Assembly: GCA_035532735.1 (NCBI GenBank)
Contig: DATKQM010000014.1
Coordinates: forward strand, 103,236 to 167,235
DNA length: 64,000 nt
DNA from: Chersky-840 sp035532735
GTDB taxonomy: Bacteria > Actinomycetota > Acidimicrobiia > Acidimicrobiales > UBA8190
Reading direction: 5' to 3'
This document shows positions 15,338-24,134 of the stretch, one piece after another; positions within the stretch are counted from its first letter, which is position 1, and every line of letters starts with the position of its first letter. The position numbers and the translations under genes were made by a program. The notes under the pieces were generated by a model that saw only the letters and a program-made list of their open reading frames with translations, was not told the DNA's origin and did not search any database.

Positions 15338-16948
15338 ATGACGGTGCGTCAGATCCGGGGGGAGCACATCACCATCACCGATGTCCTTCGGGCCGCCGCC
15401 GACGCGAACGCCGAGGTCGAGGCCTATGTAGAGATGGCCGGGCCCGGTTCGAGCGGGCTCGTTCCCGACGGAGCCGACGGGCGGAGGCGGCTCAGTTTCG
15501 CGGGGTGGGAGAACGCCGCCGAGGCGGTGGCGGGACTGTTTGCCTCGTTGGGGGTGACCAAGGGCGACGTCGTCTGTCTGCTCCTGCCCTCGTCGATCGA
15601 CTACGCCGTCTGCTACCAGGCCGCGGCCCGGATCGGCGCCGTCACGACGGGCGTGAACCTCCGGATGGGCGCGGCCGAACAGGCGTCGATCACCGCCCGT
15701 GTCCACCCCGTCGTGACCGTCCTCGACACCGACGTCGTGGCCGAGGACGACGTCCCGCCCGGTTCGGGCACGGTGGTGTCGCGTCGTGCGCTGGCGGCGG
15801 CGTGGGAGCACGACCGGCCCGCCCCGGGCACGGGCGACGCTCATGACCCGGTCACCATCGTGTGGACCAGCGGGTCGACCGGTGTCCCCAAGGGTGCGGT
15901 GTTCGACCACGCCAACCTGCGAGCCGTCGCGGCGGGCACCGACGTCCTCTCGCACCCCGGCGACCGTCGGTTGTCGCCGCTGCCCTTCGCCCACGTGGGC
16001 TACATGACCCGCGCCTGGGACGAGATCGGGCACGGCGTCACCACGGTGATCACCCCCCAGCCCTGGACAGCCGCGTCGGCTATCGAGTTGCTCAGCAGTG
16101 AGCGGGTGACCGTCGGACAGGGAGTGCCCACCCAGTGGGCCCTGATGTTGGCCCACGCCGATCTCGACGGAGCGGATCTGTCGAATCTGCGGATCGCCGG
16201 TACCGGCGCTTCACGGGTACCGGCCGAGCTGGTCCGGGCCATGCGGGAGCGACTCGGGTGTCCGGTGGTGGTGCGGTACACCTCGACCGAGTCGTCACTC
16301 GGGACCGGGACTCGTCCCGAGGACGACGACGACGTGGTGGCCACGACGGTGGGCCGGCCCGTGCCCGGGGTCGAGCTCGAAGTCGTGGACGACGACGGGA
16401 CGATGGTGTCCGACGGTGAGGTGGGCCGGGTGCGGTTGCGCTCCGGCGCGGTGCTGCGTGGCTATGTGGGCGACCTGGCGTCGGGCGCGATGGTCGACCT
16501 CGTCGCCACCGCCGCCGTCCTGGACGGCGAGGGGTGGGTCACCACCGGCGACCTCGGTTGGCTCGGTGACGACGGGAACCTGAGGCTGGCGGGCCGGGTG
16601 TCGGAGATGTACATCCGGGGTGGCTACAACGTGTACCCGGCCGAGGTCGAGGCGGTGCTGGGTGAGGTGCCCGGTGTGGCCCAGGTGGCGGTGGTGGGGG
16701 CTCCCGACCGCATCCTGGGGGAGATCGGCGTCGCCTTCGTCGTCCCCGCCGAGGACTCCGCGCCACCGACGCTCGACGACCTCCGGGCCGCCTGCCGGGC
16801 GAGGGTGGCCGACTACAAGGCCCCGGACCGACTCCACCTCGAGGTGGAGCTCCCGGTGACCTCGATGGCGAAGGTCGACAAACGAGCGTTGGCGGCGCGC
16901 GCCGTCGAGATCGAGACACGGCAAATGAAGGAGCGAGTGAGGACATGA
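15338..16948 (+). CDS. AMP-dependent acyl-CoA synthetase
   Basis: 536 residues. P-loop-like motif TIVWTSGSTGVPKGAVF, TSTESSLGTGT in place of the usual YG-TE motif, adenylate motif GDLGWLGDDGNLRLAGR and C-terminal lysine in TSMAKVDKRAL identify an ANL-family ligase that activates an acid through the acyl-adenylate. Substrate unknown; the context suggests a catabolic acid. Stop overlaps the next start (ATGA). First gene of the 15.3-21.2 kb run. Confidence 0.88.
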   Translation: MTVRQIRGEHITITDVLRAAADANAEVEAYVEMAGPGSSGLVPDGADGRRRLSFAGWENAAEAVAGLFASLGVTKGDVVCLLLPSSIDYAVCYQAAARIGAVTTGVNLRMGAAEQASITARVHPVVTVLDTDVVAEDDVPPGSGTVVSRRALAAAWEHDRPAPGTGDAHDPVTIVWTSGSTGVPKGAVFDHANLRAVAAGTDVLSHPGDRRLSPLPFAHVGYMTRAWDEIGHGVTTVITPQPWTAASAIELLSSERVTVGQGVPTQWALMLAHADLDGADLSNLRIAGTGASRVPAELVRAMRERLGCPVVVRYTSTESSLGTGTRPEDDDDVVATTVGRPVPGVELEVVDDDGTMVSDGEVGRVRLRSGAVLRGYVGDLASGAMVDLVATAAVLDGEGWVTTGDLGWLGDDGNLRLAGRVSEMYIRGGYNVYPAEVEAVLGEVPGVAQVAVVGAPDRILGEIGVAFVVPAEDSAPPTLDDLRAACRARVADYKAPDRLHLEVELPVTSMAKVDKRALAARAVEIETRQMKERVRT

Positions 16949-17877
16949 CCGAGACCAAGGACTCCGGGGCGACGAGCGACGCCCCGGCCAAGCCCGCCGG
17001 GGAGCGCCCCCCGCGCCAACACCCCATCATCGCCGGTGCCGAGCCGATCAAGTTGGGGTCGATGCTCGTGACGCTGGTGGAGCCCCGGCGTGGCCACGAG
17101 GTGGCCTACAACCGGTGGTACGAGAGGGACCACTTCTATTCCGGCTGCATGATCGGCCCCTACCAGTTCGCCGGTAAGCGGTTCGTGGCCACCGCCGAGC
17201 TCAAGGCGCTGCGCGACCCCGATTCCTCCGCCGTCACCGGTGAGCCCGACCGGGGCAGCTTCTTGTCGGTGTACTGGGTGCTCGACGGGTACCACGACAT
17301 CTGGAACCGATGGGCGGTCGACCAGGTGAAGGCCCTGCACAAGGCGGGCCGGATGTTCAACGAGCGCGACCACATCCACACCCTGCTGTACCGGTACGCC
17401 TGGGAGCGGTCGCGAGAAGCCGACGGCCTGCCCGCCGAGCTCGCCCTGGACCATCCGTCGGCCGGGCTCGTGGCCGTGTTCACCGACCGGGCCGAGGGCC
17501 TCGACCCCGCGGCGTACGAGCAGTGGATCCGTGACGAGCACCTTCCCGCCTTGCTGCCGGGGACCGCAGCCCGACTCGTGATCGGCGCCGACCCGCTGCC
17601 GCTGCTCATCGACGCGCCCGGCGACGTCCCGCGGTCGGAGTCCGACGACCGGCGGCAACTGACCCTGTGGTTCCTCGACACCGCACCCCAAGAGGCGTGG
17701 GACAGCGTCATCACCGCCCATCGGCTCGCCCTCGAGGACTCCGGGAAGGGTCGTGTCGTGGCCGCCCTCCCGTTCATCCCGACCATTCCCGGCACCGACA
17801 CCTATACCGACATGCTCTGGGCTGACCAAGGTGGAACCACGACCCAGAGCCAGACCGACAAGAGGGGGAACTCGTGA
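16945..17877 (+). CDS. two-half dimeric alpha+beta-barrel protein, function unknown
   Basis: 310 residues in two similar parts. The first has YNRWYERDHFYSGCMIGP and the second YEQWIRDEHLPALLPGT; both resemble the EthD/Dabb-type W-x-x-D/E-H motif of dimeric ferredoxin-like barrels. These folds often serve as small non-cofactor enzymes or monooxygenase helpers in catabolic and polyketide pathways. No cofactor site seen. Coupled by 4-base overlaps to the ligase (ATGA) and the SDR (GTGA), so it should act in the same pathway. Confidence 0.6.
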   Translation: MTETKDSGATSDAPAKPAGERPPRQHPIIAGAEPIKLGSMLVTLVEPRRGHEVAYNRWYERDHFYSGCMIGPYQFAGKRFVATAELKALRDPDSSAVTGEPDRGSFLSVYWVLDGYHDIWNRWAVDQVKALHKAGRMFNERDHIHTLLYRYAWERSREADGLPAELALDHPSAGLVAVFTDRAEGLDPAAYEQWIRDEHLPALLPGTAARLVIGADPLPLLIDAPGDVPRSESDDRRQLTLWFLDTAPQEAWDSVITAHRLALEDSGKGRVVAALPFIPTIPGTDTYTDMLWADQGGTTTQSQTDKRGNS

Positions 17878-18659
17878 GCCCGGATCCCGCCGTGGTCACT
17901 CCACCGGCCCGACGTTTCGAGGGCAAGACCGCCATCGTCACCGGTGCCGGCTCGGGCATCGGCCGGGCCACGGCCATCCGCCTGGCGGTGGAGGGAGCGT
18001 CGGTGGCCTGTCTCGATGTCGTGCCCGACAACCTCGACGAGACCGTCGAGGCCCTCAGCATCCTGGGGGGCAAGGCTGTCGCCTACCGCTGTGACGTCAC
18101 CGACGAGACCGTCGTCCACGACACCGTGACCGAGGTCGCCTCGGCCCTGGGCCGTCCCGACGTCTTGTGCAACGTGGCGGGCATCGGGACCTTCGCCCAC
18201 ACCGCCGAGATGCCCCTGGAGAAATGGAACCGGATCCTGGCGGTGAACCTGACCGGCACGTTCCTCATGACCAAGGCCGCGCTCGCCTACATGCTCGAGC
18301 CCCCGGGCGGGAGCATCGTCAACATCGCGTCCACCGCAGGCCTCATGGGATCTGCCTACAGCGCCGCCTACGCGGCCTCGAAGGGTGGCGTGATCATGTT
18401 CACCAAGGCCCTGGCCATCGAGTACGCCGGGAGAGGCGTGCGGATCAACGCGGTGGCGCCGGGGGGAGTCGACACGCCGCTCCTCGGCAGCTTCCAGCTT
18501 CCCGAGGGAGGCGACATGAAGCACATCTACCGGATCACGAGCCGGATGGGCTTCTGCACCCCCGATCAGATCGCGGCCGCCATCGCCTTCCTGGCGTCGG
18601 AGGAGTCCGCGTACACCACCGGCGCGGTCCTGGCCGTCGACGGAGGCATCACCGCGTAG
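17874..18659 (+). CDS. short-chain dehydrogenase/reductase
   Basis: 261 residues, classical SDR: TGAGSGIG cofactor loop, NVAG strand motif, catalytic Ser in IASTAG, and YAASK active site. Asp after the second strand (CLDVVPDN) suggests NAD(H). Typical length and C-terminal VLAVDGGITA. Oxidises or reduces an alcohol/ketone, substrate unknown. Overlaps the previous gene by GTGA. Confidence 0.9.
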   Translation: MSPDPAVVTPPARRFEGKTAIVTGAGSGIGRATAIRLAVEGASVACLDVVPDNLDETVEALSILGGKAVAYRCDVTDETVVHDTVTEVASALGRPDVLCNVAGIGTFAHTAEMPLEKWNRILAVNLTGTFLMTKAALAYMLEPPGGSIVNIASTAGLMGSAYSAAYAASKGGVIMFTKALAIEYAGRGVRINAVAPGGVDTPLLGSFQLPEGGDMKHIYRITSRMGFCTPDQIAAAIAFLASEESAYTTGAVLAVDGGITA

Positions 18660-18685
18660 CGCGACGGGCTCCGGTGCCGGGTCGC

Positions 18686-18691
18686 TACCAT
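18686..18691 (+). promoter_or_regulatory. -10-like TACCAT, leaderless start
   Basis: TACCAT ends 8 nt before the GTG at 18700 with no ribosome site between. This implies a second promoter within the 15-21 kb run. Confidence 0.45.
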
Positions 18692-18699
18692 CCACGACG

Positions 18700-19395
18700 G
18701 TGAGCCCGCCGCCGATGTTCATCGTCACCGACGTGTCTCCGTACCGGGACGGGCCGGCCGGTGTCCACGGCGTGCTGCCCCAGGCCGGGGTGGCGCTCAC
18801 GGAGCTGGCCGGGCTGGCCTCGCTCGAGGCGGTGCGCGTCGACGACGTCCCCGCGCTCGATCCGGTGGCACTGTCGGGCGGGGGCGTGCTGGCGTTGTTC
18901 ACGATCGGGGAGACCCCGTGGAACGACGCGCAGCGTGCGGCGATCACCGACGGGGTGCGGTCGGGTCGCCTCGGCATCCTGGGCGTGCACGCCGCCACCG
19001 ACGCCTGCATGTCGTGGGAGGAGTACGGGGCGCTCATCGGGGCGCGCTTCGACGGCCACCCCTGGACCGAGACCTTCGACATCGAGGTCGACGTCGAGCA
19101 CCCGAGCACGCGTCACCTCGAGGCTGTCTGGCCTTGGCGCGACGAGGTCTATCTGTTTCGGGACCTCCGACCCGATGCCCGGGTGCTGCTCCGGGTGGCC
19201 GAGGGCCAGCTCGACATGGCCGTGGCCGGAGCGCGACGGCCGTCGGTCGGCTTTCCCTTGGCCTGGTGCTTCAGAGAAGGAGCCGGGCGGGTCTTCTACA
19301 CCTCGCTCGGGCATTTCCCCGGGGCCTGGGAGACCCCCGCCTATCTGCGCCACCTCCAGGGCGGGCTGGCCTGGGTCCTCGGAGACGAGGACTGA
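18700..19395 (+). CDS. ThuA-like domain protein
   Basis: 231 residues. GILGVHAATDACMSWEEYG, RFDGHPWTETFDIEV and RVFYTSLGHFPGAWETP are the core motifs of ThuA-like (trehalose-utilisation, glutamine-amidotransferase-fold) proteins. Known members bind or modify sugars; biochemical role largely unknown. GTG start is fixed by the leaderless -10 box. Followed after 4 nt by the next gene. Confidence 0.8.
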   Translation: MSPPPMFIVTDVSPYRDGPAGVHGVLPQAGVALTELAGLASLEAVRVDDVPALDPVALSGGGVLALFTIGETPWNDAQRAAITDGVRSGRLGILGVHAATDACMSWEEYGALIGARFDGHPWTETFDIEVDVEHPSTRHLEAVWPWRDEVYLFRDLRPDARVLLRVAEGQLDMAVAGARRPSVGFPLAWCFREGAGRVFYTSLGHFPGAWETPAYLRHLQGGLAWVLGDED

Positions 19396-19399
19396 GACG

Positions 19400-19714
19400 G
19401 TGCATCTCGTCGACACCGTCGAGGTCGAGCCCGAGCGCGTCGAGGACTACCTCGAGGTCATCGGAACCCCGGGGATGGCGGTGATGGGCGACGCTGGGGC
19501 GTCGTTCGTGTCGTGTGCGACGACGTGCGACGCCATCGGCGAGGCCGTGTGCATCGAGGTGCGGTGGTCCTTCGACGACCATGTGCAGTGGGACGAGATC
19601 CGCAAGAACCTGGTGCTCGATCCCCGGTACCACCAGTACGGGGCCACGGTGGCGTCGCTGCGGGTGCGAGGGACACGCCGGTTCTTCACTCTGACGACGC
19701 CGTCGCAACCGTGA
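19400..19714 (+). CDS. small dimeric alpha+beta-barrel protein (104 aa)
   Basis: Starts HLVDTVEVEPERVEDYLEVIG and ends ATVASLRVRGTRRFFTL, a single ferredoxin-like unit with the pattern of NIPSNAP/Dabb-type proteins. Start GTG 19400, 4 nt after the ThuA-like stop; its stop overlaps the next start (GTGA). Function unknown. Confidence 0.6.
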   Translation: MHLVDTVEVEPERVEDYLEVIGTPGMAVMGDAGASFVSCATTCDAIGEAVCIEVRWSFDDHVQWDEIRKNLVLDPRYHQYGATVASLRVRGTRRFFTLTTPSQP

Positions 19715-20427
19715 TGCTCCGGCGTTTCGAGGTCTATGCCCTTCGTCCCGACGCGCCCGCCGACGCCGTGGTCGGGCTCGAAGAGGCGTGTCGTCGGTGT
19801 GGGCGGTTCATCCCCGAGGTCCTCGACTCCGCCGTGGGGACGAACCTCTCCGACGCGCCCGTCCAGCTCGTCTGGGAGCACGGCTACGCCTCGCCTGAGG
19901 CGTATCGGCGCTACATGGTGCATCCGTATCACGCCGCGGTCATCGACCGGTACTTGTTGCCCGATGCGCCGGAGAGGATCGTCATCGACGGCCCGTTGGG
20001 AGCTGGGCTCTACGGCTACCGCTGTGACACCCCCTCGTACCGGATGAGCTCGGGGGTGCGGAGGCTCGTGCTCTTGCACCTCGACAACCGATCCACCGAG
20101 ACCGATGTGGCCCGGCTGGCCGAAACCCTCGAAGAAGCCCCGACCGACGTCGGTGGTATGGCCGTGTCGATCGTGGCCGCCAACTCCATGGGCTCGGCCT
20201 GGTTCGACGGTGTCACGCCCCTCATGGGTCCGCCCCGGTGGACCCACATCTGGGAACAGGGATTCTCGAGCCTCGAGGCACTCGAGGACTACCGCCACGG
20301 GGACTCGTCGGTGGCCGCCGTCGAGCGCGGCGGCTGGGACCGACAGTTGGGTGGCATCGTGAAGCGTTCGGCCGAGCTCTTCTACGAGGTGTCACGAGAC
20401 ACCGAGGAGACATCGGGCCATGAGTGA
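19711..20427 (+). CDS. tandem Dabb-type (stress-responsive A/B barrel) protein
   Basis: 238 residues with two Dabb-like halves: LRRFEVYALRPDAPADA with VWEHGYASPEAYRRYMVHPYH, and VRRLVLLHLDNRSTETDV with IWEQGFSSLEALEDYRHG. It ends 8 nt inside the methyltransferase gene. Third alpha+beta-barrel protein of this operon; family members are small enzymes or chaperone-like proteins of unknown substrate. Confidence 0.65.
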   Translation: MMLRRFEVYALRPDAPADAVVGLEEACRRCGRFIPEVLDSAVGTNLSDAPVQLVWEHGYASPEAYRRYMVHPYHAAVIDRYLLPDAPERIVIDGPLGAGLYGYRCDTPSYRMSSGVRRLVLLHLDNRSTETDVARLAETLEEAPTDVGGMAVSIVAANSMGSAWFDGVTPLMGPPRWTHIWEQGFSSLEALEDYRHGDSSVAAVERGGWDRQLGGIVKRSAELFYEVSRDTEETSGHE

Positions 20428-21223
20428 CGACGGGTATCTACTCGACAACCGGAAGGCTGCAGCCGGCGCACGACTCGACGCGTTGGCTGCAGTCTTCGAC
20501 CCGGTCACGTTCCCACACATCGACGCGCTCGGCATCACCGGGGGATGGCGTTGTTGGGAGGTGGGCGCGGGCGGCCCGTCGGTGCCGCGGTGGCTCGCCG
20601 GGCGGGTCGGTTCGGAGGGGAGGGTGCTCGCCACCGACATCGACGTGTCGTGGACCCGTGGCGGCGCGGACTCCGGCGTCGAGGTGCGACGCCACGACAT
20701 CGCCCGTGACGATCCGCCGGGGGAGACCTTCGACCTCGTCCACGCCCGGTTGGTGCTCGTCCATGTCACCGATCGCGACGCGGCGTTGCGATCGATGGTC
20801 CGGTCTCTCTCCCCGGGTGGTTGGCTTCTCGTGGAGGACGCCGACCCCGCACTCCAGCCGTTGAGCTGTCTCGATCCGAAGCGCCCGGAAGAGGAACTGG
20901 CCAACAGGATCCGGACCGGGTTCCGGGCCCTCATGGCGCAGCGTGGCGTGGACCTCGCCTACGGCCGGAAGCTGCCGCGGCTCCTGCGGACAGCCGGGCT
21001 CCTGGACGTGGCCGCCGATGCGTATTTCCCCGTGGCGTTGCCGGCGTGTGGGGTCCTCGAGGCCACCACCGTGGCGGTGATTCGCGACCAGCTCGTCGAC
21101 GATGGCATCGCCACGGACGAGGAGATCGAGTCCCATCTCGCCGCCGTGGCGACGGGGCGCCTCGACCTCGCTCAGCCCCCCATGATCTCGGCCTGGGGGC
21201 GGGTACCGGGCGACCGGTCCTGA
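20420..21223 (+). CDS. class I SAM-dependent methyltransferase
   Basis: 267 residues. SAM-binding motif I WEVGAGGPSVPRWLA, motif II VLATDIDVSW, then VRRHDIARDD and FDLVHARLVLVHV; GGWLLVEDADP is the post-motif strand. Typical small-molecule methyltransferase; substrate unknown. Overlaps the Dabb gene by 8 nt, so probably the last gene of the operon. Confidence 0.85.
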   Translation: MSDDGYLLDNRKAAAGARLDALAAVFDPVTFPHIDALGITGGWRCWEVGAGGPSVPRWLAGRVGSEGRVLATDIDVSWTRGGADSGVEVRRHDIARDDPPGETFDLVHARLVLVHVTDRDAALRSMVRSLSPGGWLLVEDADPALQPLSCLDPKRPEEELANRIRTGFRALMAQRGVDLAYGRKLPRLLRTAGLLDVAADAYFPVALPACGVLEATTVAVIRDQLVDDGIATDEEIESHLAAVATGRLDLAQPPMISAWGRVPGDRS

Positions 21224-21284
21224 CCGCTCGTCGTAACGGGGCGTCTGCATCGTCGCCCGAGGGCGCTAGAAGACCGGACTTCGG

Positions 21285-21290
21285 TACGCT
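21285..21290 (+). promoter_or_regulatory. -10-like TACGCT, leaderless start
   Basis: TACGCT ends 8 nt before the ATG at 21299, with two GTG codons between and no ribosome site. Suggests a leaderless mRNA starting at or near the ATG. Confidence 0.4.
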
Positions 21291-21298
21291 CCGTGGTG

Positions 21299-22327
21299 AT
21301 GCGATTCCGCCCCAGGCCAGCCGAGCGGAGCGCCGAGCAGGTGTGGTTGATCCCGTCTCCACCACCGGCTCGAGCCCCCAGGCCCAGGCGGAGGCGACCC
21401 AACGGCGGATCGAGCTCCCTTTTCCTGGTGATCGCGGTGGCGTCGATCGCCACCGGGGGTGCCGCCGTCGCCTTGGGCCTGGCCGGAGCTCAGAGCCCGG
21501 TGAAATCGTCGTCCTCGCATCGAGTCGCCACCAAAGCGGGGGTCCACCACGATCTGGCTCCTGTGATCATCCCCGAGGCCCCGCCGCCGGTGATCATCCC
21601 CGCGGCGCCCTCGACCAGCGCGGCGATCGACGTGGGCGCCCCGAGCGGACCGAAGCCCAGCACGTGGAGGAGCTACGTCGTTCCCGCCGTGGCCCCGCTC
21701 ATCAACAGCGCTCCGTCCAACATCAACGATCCCTCGGTGATCGCCACCGCCACGGTCCGCACCATTCCTCTGTACGCGTCGCCGGGTGCGGCCAAGCCCG
21801 TGGGCACACTGGCCAACCCGAACTACCTGGGCGCGACGGTGACGCTGCTCGTCACCGGGTACCAGCCGGGCTGGGTCCAGGCCTACATCCCGATACGACC
21901 CAACGAGACCACGAGGTGGATACCGAGCGCGGATCTCACCGTGTCGTTCGTCGACGACCACATCGTCGTCAGCCTCTCGGCCCGCAAGCTGACGCTCTAC
22001 CGGAACAACACACCCGTGTTCTCGTCCGAGGTGGCACCGGGTGCCCCGAGCTCGCCCACTCCCACCGGCTCGTTCTTCGTGGCCTACATGGTGAAGCTCA
22101 CCGACCCCGGCAACGTCTATGGGCCCTATGCCATGGGGACCTCGGCGTTCTCGAACACCTACTACAGCTTCGACGGGGGCCCCGGCCAGGTGGGGATCCA
22201 CGGGACGAACGAACCCTGGGTCATCGGGTCCTACGCCAGTCACGGTTGTGTTCGACTGCCCAACAGCGCCATTACGACGTTGGCCCAGCAGGTGGTCCCG
22301 GGCACCCCCGTCGAGATCGAGCACTGA
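21299..22327 (+). CDS. L,D-transpeptidase (YkuD domain)
   Basis: 342 residues. A basic N-terminus is followed by a membrane anchor at about 40-62, a Pro-rich extracellular linker, an SH3-like region (about 150-215: VRTIPLYASPGAAKPVG) and a C-terminal YkuD domain. The active-site motif IHGTN...SYASHGCVRLPN contains the nucleophilic Cys. It forms 3-3 cross-links or attaches proteins in peptidoglycan outside the cell. Two in-frame GTG codons at 21293 and 21296 are alternative starts. Confidence 0.9.
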   Translation: MRFRPRPAERSAEQVWLIPSPPPARAPRPRRRRPNGGSSSLFLVIAVASIATGGAAVALGLAGAQSPVKSSSSHRVATKAGVHHDLAPVIIPEAPPPVIIPAAPSTSAAIDVGAPSGPKPSTWRSYVVPAVAPLINSAPSNINDPSVIATATVRTIPLYASPGAAKPVGTLANPNYLGATVTLLVTGYQPGWVQAYIPIRPNETTRWIPSADLTVSFVDDHIVVSLSARKLTLYRNNTPVFSSEVAPGAPSSPTPTGSFFVAYMVKLTDPGNVYGPYAMGTSAFSNTYYSFDGGPGQVGIHGTNEPWVIGSYASHGCVRLPNSAITTLAQQVVPGTPVEIEH

Positions 22328-22388
22328 GCCTCGTGACCGACGATGATGAGACCGGCCGCGGCCGACACGGCGACGAAGGAGTGGTGAG

Positions 22389-22889
22389 GTGGCGATGAAA
22401 GGGTATGTCCTCACGGTCGAGCGGGTCGTCCCCGCCACCCCCGAGGTGGTCTTCGACGTCCTGGCCGATGTGAGTCGCCACCACCTGATCGATGGCTCGG
22501 GAATGCTCCGAGGTGCGAACGAGGCGGCTCCCCAACGCTTGGCCCTGGGGATGACTTTCGGGATGGGGATGAAGCTCCTCGTCTCGTACTCGACGGTGAA
22601 CAAGGTCGTGGAGTTCGAGGAGAACCGACGCCTCGCTTGGAAGACCGGTCCCGAGGGATTCATGGGCAAGGTGGTGGCCGGCCGGACCTGGCGCTACGAG
22701 CTCACGCCTGTCGAGGGGGGAACCCTGGTCAGAGAGAGCTGGGACATCACCGCCGATCACCAGCGTGTCCTGTTGAAGCTCGGGGACATCTGGTCGGGCA
22801 AGACGCGCCGGGACATGGAGCGGACCCTCGAACGCCTGAGCGCGTTGGTCGCCGCCGACGGTGTGGTCGGCACCCAGGAGCGCACCTGA
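22389..22889 (+). CDS. SRPBCC-family (START/Bet v1-like) protein
   Basis: 166 residues. GYVLTVERVVPATPEVVFDVLADVS begins the helix-grip fold and GGTLVRESWDIT belongs to its later strands; members bind hydrophobic ligands or act as cyclases or cell-envelope chaperones. Start GTG 22389 (AAGGAG 7 nt upstream); the ATG two codons later is an equal choice. Ligand unknown. Confidence 0.75.
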   Translation: MAMKGYVLTVERVVPATPEVVFDVLADVSRHHLIDGSGMLRGANEAAPQRLALGMTFGMGMKLLVSYSTVNKVVEFEENRRLAWKTGPEGFMGKVVAGRTWRYELTPVEGGTLVRESWDITADHQRVLLKLGDIWSGKTRRDMERTLERLSALVAADGVVGTQERT

Positions 22890-22984
22890 CCCTCGGGTCG
22901 AGCGCCCAGGGCGACCGGTCCCGCCTCACGCTACGGTAGGCCCGTCGCAGGGCCCCGAGCACCGGGCATCGAGGAGGACAGGCC

Positions 22985-23392
22985 ATGCCGGACATCGTCG
23001 CTGGCGTCATCGGGATTGCACTCGTCTTTATATGGATCTACTGCCTCTATGACGTCATCACCACCCACGACGCGCTGGTTCGGAACCTCCCCAAGATCGC
23101 CTGGTTCGTCATCGTCTTGTTGCTGCCCGATCTCGGGTCGATCTTGTGGTTGTGCTTCGGGCGGCCCCGTCTCCCGGCCCAACGCGTCTCTTTCGACCAG
23201 CTCCGGCCGCGCCCTGAGAGTGTCGGAGAGCGTGAGTTCGAGATGTCGTCGCTGGACCACCTCCACCCCGTGGTCCGCGAGCGCGAGGAGCTGGCGCGGC
23301 TGCGGATGATGCAGGCCCAACTGGAGCGCCGGGAGAACGAGCTCCGCCAGCGGGGATTCGGCGACAGCTCCGAAACGTGGCGCGACGCCTGA
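22985..23392 (+). CDS. PLDc_N-domain membrane protein
   Basis: 135 residues. Two hydrophobic helices (about 5-25 and 37-58) with the signature PKIAWFVIVLLLPDLGSILWLCFGRPR of phospholipase-D-nuclease N-terminal domains; no nuclease domain follows. The C-terminal half is a charged coiled coil (REREELARLRMMQAQLERREN). Good ribosome site GAGGAGGAC. Function unknown; probably a small integral membrane protein. Confidence 0.75.
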   Translation: MPDIVAGVIGIALVFIWIYCLYDVITTHDALVRNLPKIAWFVIVLLLPDLGSILWLCFGRPRLPAQRVSFDQLRPRPESVGEREFEMSSLDHLHPVVREREELARLRMMQAQLERRENELRQRGFGDSSETWRDA

Positions 23393-23459
23393 CTGATCCC
23401 GGGCGGGTTGCAGCGCGGGTTGCACGGCGTCGTCGGTCCTGGTCGGTCCCACCTCGCTC

Positions 23460-24131
23460 ATGCCATCAGCGCACGTCAACGGGATCGACCTCTACTACGA
23501 GCGGACCGGTCACGGGCCCCCGTTGCTGTTCCTGAACGGGTCGGGATCGACCCTCGCCACCGTCGCTCCGCTCATCGACATGGTGGCGGGTCGTCTGGAG
23601 GTGGTCGCCCACGACCACCCTGGCCTGGGTCGCAGCTCCATCCCTGTGGGTCCCTACACATTGGCGCAGTACGCCTCGGATGCGCTCGGGCTCCTCGGCG
23701 CCGTGGGTTGGTCGATGTGTCGCGTCGTGGGGGTGAGCTTCGGGGGCATGGTGGCCCAGGAGCTGGCCGTGACCGCCCCCGAACGTGTCGAGCGTCTGGC
23801 GTTGGTGTGCACCTCGCCGGGGGGAGAGGGAGGGGCGTCGTACCCCCTGGACGAACTGGTCGGGTTGGTACCGCCGCGGCGGGCCGAGATCTCGAGGCAG
23901 CTGCTCGACCCACGATTCACCGAGGAGTGGTTGTCGTCACACCGCGGGGACCGCATGCTCGCTGACGCCATGGCCCAGCGGGGAGCCGACGGGATCGCCC
24001 CGGTGGCCAACAGCGAGGCCATCGTGAGTGTTGTCGCCGGTGCGACACTGCATGTCTATGAAGGAGGCCACGCCTTCTTCGTCCAGGACCGTCGCGCCAT
24101 GCCCGAGACCATCGACTTCCTGGCCGGGTGA
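23460..24131 (+). CDS. alpha/beta hydrolase with internal deletion
   Basis: 223 residues, about 40-50 shorter than close relatives of its type (3-oxoadipate enol-lactonase-like). The nucleophile is Ser in GVSFGGM, the acid probably Asp in GADGIAPVAN, and the His in EGGHAFFVQD. The segment between DAMAQR and GADGIAP, which normally holds a helix and the next beta-strand, seems to be missing in frame. Activity is therefore uncertain. Ends 4 nt before the end of the convergent dehalogenase gene. Confidence 0.7.
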   Translation: MPSAHVNGIDLYYERTGHGPPLLFLNGSGSTLATVAPLIDMVAGRLEVVAHDHPGLGRSSIPVGPYTLAQYASDALGLLGAVGWSMCRVVGVSFGGMVAQELAVTAPERVERLALVCTSPGGEGGASYPLDELVGLVPPRRAEISRQLLDPRFTEEWLSSHRGDRMLADAMAQRGADGIAPVANSEAIVSVVAGATLHVYEGGHAFFVQDRRAMPETIDFLAG

Positions 24132-24134
24132 CGA

